This document shows positions 57,183 to 64,000 of a DNA stretch of 64,000 nucleotides, piece by piece. Source of the stretch: Epiperipatus broadwayi (lineage: Eukaryota > Onychophora > Udeonychophora > Euonychophora > Peripatidae). The notes under the pieces were generated by a model, which was not told where the DNA came from, ran no database searches, and saw nothing but the letters and a program-made list of their open reading frames with translations. The first letter of the stretch is position 1, and each line of letters begins with the position of its first letter. The position numbers and the translations under genes are program-made. Where the stretch lies: positions 1,872,501-1,936,500 of the forward strand of contig JAQFVV010012544.1 in the NCBI GenBank assembly GCA_028023455.1, given 5' to 3'.

Positions 57183-58481
57183 TTATTTAACATTTTTGAG
57201 ACTTTTATTTTCTTCTACAGATTTCCTTGCTATTTCACAGTTATACTTTCTTATATCATTTTCAACTCTTTTCCGTACCATTTTACAAAATTCGAGATAT
57301 TCAATTCTTTTTAATACATCATTTTTGTATATCTTCATATTCCTTCTTTTCTTCATAAATTCTCTAGTCTCAGTAGAAATTTTATTAGTCAATTGCTGCT
57401 TTTTTCTACCAGCTATGTTTGTTGCAGTTTTTAAAAGTGTATCAGTTATTTTCATATTAATTTCATTCAAATCCGAATCATGTTCAAAATCTCCTAACAC
57501 TTGAAACCTATTTGTAAGTTCTAATTTAAATTCATTAGAATGTTTCTGAAGATTAAGAATATCAGCTGCAAATATTGTTTTTCTTAATAATTTTTGTCTC
57601 TCTAGTTTTACATTAACATGTAACTTACACCTTACTAATCGATGATCACTTCCTGTGTTAAATTTATTAAGAACATTACAATCTTCAAATATGTATTTTC
57701 TGTTAGTCAAAATATAATCCAATTCTGCTGTACCTTTATTTGGATGCTTCCATGTCCATTTCCTTTTAACATTTTTCTCAAAAAATGAATTCATAATATA
57801 AAGTTTTTCTTTTTCTGCAAACTCCACAAGTCTATGTCCTCTCTCATTTCTATTACCATAACCAAAATTACCTACAGCAATTTCATCTTTCATTTGTCTA
57901 CCAATTCTAGCATTAAAGTCTCCCATAACAATTTTAAAAGGTTGTTTACTCTGATCAAAAGCCTTTTGTACATCCATATAAAAATCTTCTACTACTTCAT
58001 CACTATGAGAACTTGTTGGGGCATAAACCTGAATTATCTGCATTTGGTATCTGCTATTAAGTTGTATAACTAATCTTGCCACTCTGTCCGATACACCATC
58101 AATCTCCACAATATTGTTCTTCCACTTTTTATTTATAATGAATCCTACTCCACTTGTATTTCCAATATGTGTGCCTTTATAATAAAGAATATGTCCACTT
58201 TTTAAATCAATTGTTTCCTCTCCTTTTCTTCTAACTTCACAAAGTCCAATAATGTCCCATTTAATATAAGACAGTTCTTCTTCTAATTCTTGCAATCTTC
58301 CTTCACTTGAAAGTGATCTGCAGTTGTAAGTACCTAAATAAAAAGTTGTCATCAAATGGCAGCCTGGGTCCGCAATCAGGGGATTCTTAGCACCCTCCGC
58401 CTTCGGCCACCAACCGCTGCCTTGGTTGGTGACTTTACAGCCTCCTGGGAATAAGGGCCATGCTTTATTTTTGTCTGTCAT
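57183..58481 (-). pseudogene. LINE endonuclease part of the ORF, 432 aa
   Basis: From ATG at 58481. APE-like endonuclease motifs appear in order: YNCRSL with Asn53, CEVRR with Glu82, VYAPTS with Tyr153, GDFNAR with Asp188 and Asn190, ELDYIL around Asp255, and GSDHR with Asp279 and His280. These are the expected metal-binding and catalytic residues, so this domain is intact. It would nick target DNA for target-primed reverse transcription. A basic linker follows. The TAA at its end interrupts a frame that continues without shift into the next fragment (57182 onward), so the stop is a nonsense mutation and not a natural end. Confidence 0.8.
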
Positions 58482-58810
58482 AATTGTATATATGTATGGG
58501 AAAAATATTTATCATTTACACAAACATTCATTCTGCCTTATCAGGCACTGAGAAGAAAGGCCATGGTGTTTCTTGATCTTAAACTCAGAGGTAAAAAGCC
58601 AATAAACTCACCACGCTGGCTAATGCATGTTGGTGAGCAGCCCATCCATGTTAGTATACTATATGAATAATCACATAGTAATAACAGCTGCAACGACAAG
58701 AACGTATGGAGTGGATATTAGGAATTTGCCCTGCTCGGTTCCTTTAAGGCCTCCAAGAGGAATCAAAGGGTCTCCTTTCAGTTAATAGAAAACTCCTTTC
58801 TGCAGCCATA
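58482..58810 (-). other. LINE 5' untranslated region
   Basis: Homologous by eye to 11570-11795 (GGAGGCCTTAAAGGAACCGA block). It is more GC-rich than its surroundings. In RTE-like elements this part carries an internal promoter; that is inference. Confidence 0.65.
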
Positions 58811-59934
58811 TATATATAAATTCATCTACAAAAAGTCTAATTTTCAGTAATCAAATATATATTTAATTATAACCAATGAGACTAATGAAAATAATTACAT
58901 TGTTAATTATGGTTATTTGAGATTTAGATAATTTATATGTGCGCATTACAATTACATAATTATCACTATTTTTTTTCTTTTATTAATAACTTATATAAAA
59001 TTCATAATCTTAGCATATATATGTGATATATAATAATTATTTTTTTTAAAAAATAATTTTAACAAGTAATAAAAAGTTATTACAAATTCAATACATATAT
59101 ATGCAGTAAAAATTATATAAAATTTATAGTTAACATTAGTGAGAGCTATTTAGGTAATGATTCAATTATTATTGCTGTGGACAAGGAGGTCAGATGCCAT
59201 AAACAGACATAGCCTTAGTTTATAAAGGGACGTTTGGTCAACAAAAAATGTAAATATTGAAGATATATTTTTAAAGGCATTTAGTTAAAGGGACGGGGAA
59301 AAAAATTATCAAATTTAATATAAGAATTAATTTAACTGAGTCATAAAATAAAAATCTATAAAGATTTGCATACAATTTTTAATTTGGGTAAAGATTTAAA
59401 ATTATATTTTTCTACTTTCCAAATATTAATTAAAAAAACAATAAATAATTTTCTTTTTATAAAAGGCAATGTGTAATTAAAATTAGAGAAACAAGACAAA
59501 AAAAGGATCAGAATGATTTTGAAAGATATCCATGCAGATTAATAGATTGGCGTCTGAGTTCCAAAAAAACATTATTCGAAAACAGAGAAGATGAATTATG
59601 TATGATACATCGATAAAAGGCAGTTTGAAGAGAGAATCATATTAGTTCATTCACTCATTATAGCAAAATAGATGTCAGCAACTAATCATAGAATTACAGA
59701 TTTCAATTTTTATAGAAAATTTAATGAGTAAAACCTTTTCCATAAAGTTTTGATTGTTTTATTTTTATATAATAAACCCTGCCATCTTGTTTCTCAATAA
59801 CAAAGAAAGTACTTGTTGGTTTATCCTCAGCAGACAAGTTTATGCAAGTACATTTTTAAAGATGAATGTCTAGAATCCCTAAATAATTATTTATCATCAT
59901 CTTCCAGTTGTATAGTGACTATTTTCTATCCACC
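58811..59934. other. no gene seen
   Basis: AT-rich sequence. A somewhat purine-rich patch lies at 59165-59320. Nothing can be assigned. Confidence 0.5.
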
Positions 59935-60258
59935 TTTAATACTTTGGGGAGAGATGTTATTATAAACATATGATAAAAGACATGTGAAAAAGATCTATGA
60001 TCCCCAAGATGAACATTTCATACAGAACCAACACTCATCAGTTGGCCTGGACCACAATTTCTTACACATATCTTTATCACTATTAAAAATATAAGGGATT
60101 TAAAGACAAACTTTTTAAGCACCCTTTAACTATCCACATTATCTCCTACCACTGATACACATAACCACACACATGTATAAAAAATGAATAATCACCAATA
60201 TACATATTTTGTGCTGAACCAGCATCATCTCCCATATATATATATATATAATCAGTGC
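59935..60258 (-). repeat. two family S copies, same orientation
   Basis: Copy one (about 59935-60070) is diverged but keeps CACTCATCAGTTGGCC. Copy two (about 60088-60258) keeps GGGATTTAAAGACAAACTTT, GTGCTGAACCAGCA, CATCTCCCATATATATATAT and ATCAGTGCTC. Confidence 0.7.
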
Positions 60259-60665
60259 TCCTATTATAATTCTAATATTTATATGGTAGAATTTAATTTA
60301 TCATAAGATTGATGATTTTTAGAAATGTTGCATCTTCAAGACTGCTTTTTCAAAGACATTTACTAACATTGAACATGTGTAGTATAAATTTTTGTTACAC
60401 CTCGTACATGATATAAAATTTTGATTTCTATGCAATAATTCATTGTATATCATATATAAAGCTATTTATAAGTAAATTCCAATATAATAAAATATAAACT
60501 TTTAAAAATATAATATTAACCAATATATATATTAATTAAACAAAACAAGATAAGAGATTTGTACTATTTTAATTAATTTAGTCATCTTTCATATTTACAG
60601 GTCACACAGATTATCAATAATAAGTGCAGATAAAATAAATACCTACCTAATATATATATATTCAA

Positions 60666-61135
60666 CAAAGATCTCAAACAAAAGAGCTATTATATGTTAA
60701 ATGAGAAAACTGATCTGGCCTCAGTGATTGTGAATTAGTTAGCAATTGATAATTTCTTGATAACATCAAAGGTTAAAGGTTATTTCTATTTAAGTGGATA
60801 TTATATCCTCATTTCTATTTATTATAATAACAATCCATGGAAATATTTAATTCACCATATACAACTCTAGAGAAATTAAAAATATTATTTGCAGAATGTC
60901 AAGAAATATGCTATTCTTTCACATTTTCACCCCTATAAAAAAGAGCTTTCTGGGTTTAAATCCATATAGAAACATGGTTTTGAAGTAAATGGGGACCCCT
61001 TTTACTTCAACAAAAAATTCAAACAAAAGAGTCATTATAGGTTAAATGAAAAACTTTTTTGGGATCAGGAATTATTACTTGATAGTAACTGATAATTTTT
61101 TGGTAACATTAATGGCCATGTTATTGCTATTGTAA
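60666..61135 (+). repeat. local direct duplication, about 125 bp, spacing 342 bp
   Basis: 60666-60790 and 61008-61132 share TCAAACAAAAGAG, TTATA.GTTAAATGA.AAAAC, AACTGATAATTT.TTG.TAACAT and TTATT.CTAT in order. Divergence of perhaps a fifth to a quarter by eye. No ORF. Confidence 0.65.
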
Positions 61136-61418
61136 ATGACAATTGTGCAACCCATATGAAAATCACCTGAGAGCAATCCATATGTTCATTTCACATTCTG
61201 ACATCACAAACTAATAATTTTTTTCTTTTACAGCTCACTAAAGTCAAATGAGAAACAAGAAACTCTTAACTATTTTACTCAAGTTATTGGTTGCAAATAA
61301 TGATGAGAAACTGCCAAAACTAATGACACAAACACAGTTTATTACATATATATAAAATAATACATACATTGGCATTACTTTAGTTAATTAATTTATAAAT
61401 TAACTTATGGTAAATAAA

Positions 61419-61592
61419 CCTTTCTAAATTTTATAAGTATTATTTTAACTTAAATTATGCACAGATATTGTATACAGTAGTATAATGTTTTATACATTAA
61501 ATAAAGATATCTCAACCTTTCTAAATCTTATTAGTATTATTTTAAATTATGCACAGATATAATATATGGTAGTTTAACTGTTTTTAAACAAT
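61419..61592 (+). repeat. tandem duplication, about 93-bp unit x2
   Basis: CCTTTCTAAAT.TTAT.AGTATTATTTTAA and AATTATGCACAGATAT recur at about 61420 and 61514, followed by related TA-rich text with AGTA/AGTT. Confidence 0.75.
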
Positions 61593-64000
61593 TGAGATCT
61601 TATAAATTTTTATTTATCATATTATTATTGTTAGATATTTTTGAATGGATCCCAATATACTGCGTAGACATCTAACTACTCACACCACTCATTATTGCTG
61701 TTCTAAGACTAAATGACTCTGCCAAATGAGGTTATTATAATTATAAATGAATAATGATTTAACTAATCAAGTGTGTTCTCAATTTCAGGTTATAATAATA
61801 ACAGGCAATTAAAATAATCAAATAATTGTACAATACAGGAAATAACATATGTATTACAATAATTTATACATAAGGACAAATACATGTGTGAATTATATGC
61901 ATACGGTAGGAATTAAACTTCCACCACATGCTACTTCTTAGGATATTTGGTACCGCATATGAGTGACCAGCAGTTACAAATGTATCACTACACAACATGT
62001 CTGAAAATAAATTAGATATCTGGTCAGAATTATTCATCTACTTCACATCACTACACTAAATGAATAATTAAGGTAAGTGACCAGCAGTCTGCAAATAGTT
62101 TTACAATCATTTAATACTAATGCATTATATAAGAATGAATTTCAGATATAACAAGCATAATGTGAATTGACAGTTAACATCTGCCCATTTCTATCAATTA
62201 TATTACCTCAAAATACAAGAATAGTTTGTTCAAACTGGCATCTATTTAATATAATCTTAATCTAACTTATCTATGCAGCATGATTGAACTCCATTCATAA
62301 TTTATTAACATGCTGATTTAACATATTGTTGATATTTTCTTTAAAGTGGAAATAACCAATTTAATTAACATATAAATATTTAATAGCATGGCAAGAGATT
62401 GTGATTGCAAGCTAATTGCCTTTTATAAAATAATTTTGTATAATTATCACAGAGTAAATTGTGGCATGATAAAATAAAACAAACCCAACTCTATACCTGC
62501 TCATAAACAAATTAAATAAATAACTATTTACTAACATATTTAATTAGATAGTAAATAAATAATAATTAACTAAAGATTAGTTTAAAGTTTATATTTATTC
62601 TTTCAGTGTCTACAAGTTCATGTTCAGCTTTAGGCATTGGTTTATTTTGGTGAGTTTATTCTTAAAACCATAGCTTTGGTGGATGAAGGTTTAAATGACC
62701 ATTCAGACTTTATTAGAATGATTTGGCAGTAATTTCATATTTCTTTAATAGCTGGTTCTTCTTGTAGCAGTGGATATCAGACTTTTACTCATCTCAGATG
62801 GGTACATAGTGGATACATGTTTGGTTCTTCACTTGTTGACAACTTTTTTTCAGGATTCAGTGATGGGTTTTCAGCTTGCCCTCTTCTATCTTGACAGAGC
62901 AAGGCAGATAATAGTTTCTGTACTCTTGTATTATAGATCTTCCTGACACTAGATTAATTAACTGACTTGCAAAATAACAGCAGCATGAGAATAATGGCTG
63001 ATGAATAGAATCCTGGAAGCAGACAAGAATAATGAAAATGATGTAATTTCCAGCACTATTTATATGGTTTGAAGCTATTTTATCTGTAAAATTTGTATCC
63101 ACTGCTTGTATTTTGAAATCTTTGATCTATTGCTTATAGATAATTCCAGAGAATCAACTGTTGTCTGACCTTATTTGCCCAAAACCATATTTACAAGTTC
63201 CAATGATTGAGCCAAAAATAACAGCCTTTTTAATTAAATCTTTTCAATTATTTATCTCCTCATTTCAATCTATCAATCTGTCTACAGGCATTTTAATTAT
63301 TTTTTCCTAGGATGTCAATTCCACTTGCTTGTTAATTACAAGAAAGAAACTAATTTCTACATTTTGCACCATCTCTTGGTCAGGTTTGGTTGCATATTTG
63401 TTATTTTATACTTATTTTATTGTAAATTCATAGTTTTAGTGGTCTTTAAAATTTTAATTCCAAAAGAATCCACATTTGGCTTTGTTTTTCACAAAAAATT
63501 AATTTTTCAATGTGGTCTTTTGTTATATAGTCCCACCTCTTTTCTCTTATAAGGAGCTACAAAGCACTAAATATCAACTTTGGCCATTGTTCTCCAGGCA
63601 TTTCTAACTGTCAAAGTCATAAATCAAACCAAAATGTTTTAAACTTTCATAATAGATTTTGAATATTAATAAATATATTTTGTGTAATTTTTTACATTGA
63701 TAATTAATTTTTTACATTAATTTACCTAAATATAAAGTTTAATTTTAATTTTTTTTTAATTTTACAAGAAAAATAATCAAGGGAAAGTGAATAGTGGTTG
63801 ACTGCTATCCAAGACAAGTGCATAATGTTGACCACTATTTGCATATCAATGACATTTGGTGATAAATAGCAAAACACAACTATTTTTCATTATTTATAAA
63901 TTTTATGATTACTTTTTACACTATATTGACTAATAATGTGGTTAGATTTATATTTTTGCTTAAAATATTTAATTTTAGATGGAGAAAATACAACAGAAAT
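61593..64000. other. no gene seen
   Basis: AT-rich. The stretch 62600-63200 has fewer homopolymers and a higher GC content but no frame over 81 codons (62857-63102, minus, no motif). The frame at 63325-63552 is hydrophobic and probably chance. Confidence 0.5.

Larger units (their letters stand above)
55506..58810 (-). mobile_element. RTE-type LINE, near full length, inactivated
   Basis: A 3.3-kb non-LTR retrotransposon on the minus strand: 5' untranslated region about 58482-58810, APE-type endonuclease, then reverse transcriptase, then a C-terminal region, ending in a (TGA)n tail at 55529-55506. Short ORF plan, apurinic endonuclease at the N terminus and a trinucleotide tail fit RTE-like clades. 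The 5' limit is set by homology with the relic at 11570. It is broken by a TAA at 57185-57183 and a TAG at 56788-56786 in the reading frame, and by a one-base frameshift near 56855-56870. TA-rich sequence abuts both ends, so the target duplication is ambiguous. Damage is slight compared with the relics at 11-15 kb, so it is a later insertion. Confidence 0.85.

Noticed and set aside
55497-58493. A 9-bp direct repeat TGTATATAT at 55497-55505 and 58485-58493 looked like the LINE's target duplication.
   Set aside because: The relic at 11570-12778 shows the LINE family extends about 330 bases upstream of the start codon, so 58485 is inside the element. The motif is also common in this TA-rich DNA.

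Overview
The window is non-coding, repeat-dominated DNA from an animal genome. It is very AT-rich, and CpG looks scarce outside the youngest insertions. It has no operons, ribosome binding sites, bacterial genes or recognisable host exons. What can be read is a palimpsest of transposable elements: an RTE-type LINE and its relics, LTR retrotransposons, tRNA-derived SINE-like units, several non-autonomous DNA transposons, many foldback sequences and (TA)n/(AAT)n microsatellites. A degenerate TTAGGG-type array (8131-8224) and vertebrate/invertebrate-style tRNA-Gly-like SINEs fit a metazoan. The TTAGGG type argues against most insects. I cannot name the species.

Layout. 1-11 kb: a composite foldback family (640-1545, again at 9527-9740), a 310-bp hAT-like MITE (3088-3397) and a 1.2-kb element with ~65-bp terminal inverted repeats holding a tRNA-like promoter and the telomere-like array (7405-8610). 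11-15 kb: an ancient LINE in fragments (11045-11285, 11570-12778, 14815-15045). The last two pieces are separated by a 1-kb inverted repeat that carries two tRNA-derived SINEs and by a further MITE-like block. 15-19 kb: two dispersed families that look like solo LTRs, each with a second copy near 42-46.6 kb. One of them is interrupted by a 763-bp piggyBac-like MITE flanked by TTAA.

18.9-31.2 kb: the standout, a young 12.26-kb LTR retrotransposon. Two ~4.54-kb LTRs, nearly identical by eye, flank only 3.18 kb of internal DNA. That DNA holds one intact 765-codon Gag-like ORF (long coiled coil with five exact-length 11-residue repeats, then a Ty3/Gypsy-type gag domain), a tRNA-Lys-like primer site, a polypurine tract and no protease, reverse transcriptase or integrase. 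It must be mobilised in trans.

31-49 kb: paired and foldback copies of a ~400-bp SINE-like family (S), minisatellites, a 6.8-kb structure with 1.2-kb inverted arms around a second coiled-coil Gag-like remnant (35317-42088), and a Tigger-like Tc1/mariner element with TA duplications and a nested hAT-like MITE (43521-44698). 49-55 kb: microsatellites and an old A/C-rich block of unknown origin. 55.5-58.8 kb: a nearly full-length RTE-type LINE on the minus strand, killed by two stop codons and a frameshift. 58.8-64 kb: more S copies, small duplications and otherwise nothing I can assign.

No host protein-coding gene is supported. All boundaries of diverged repeats were found by eye and are approximate.
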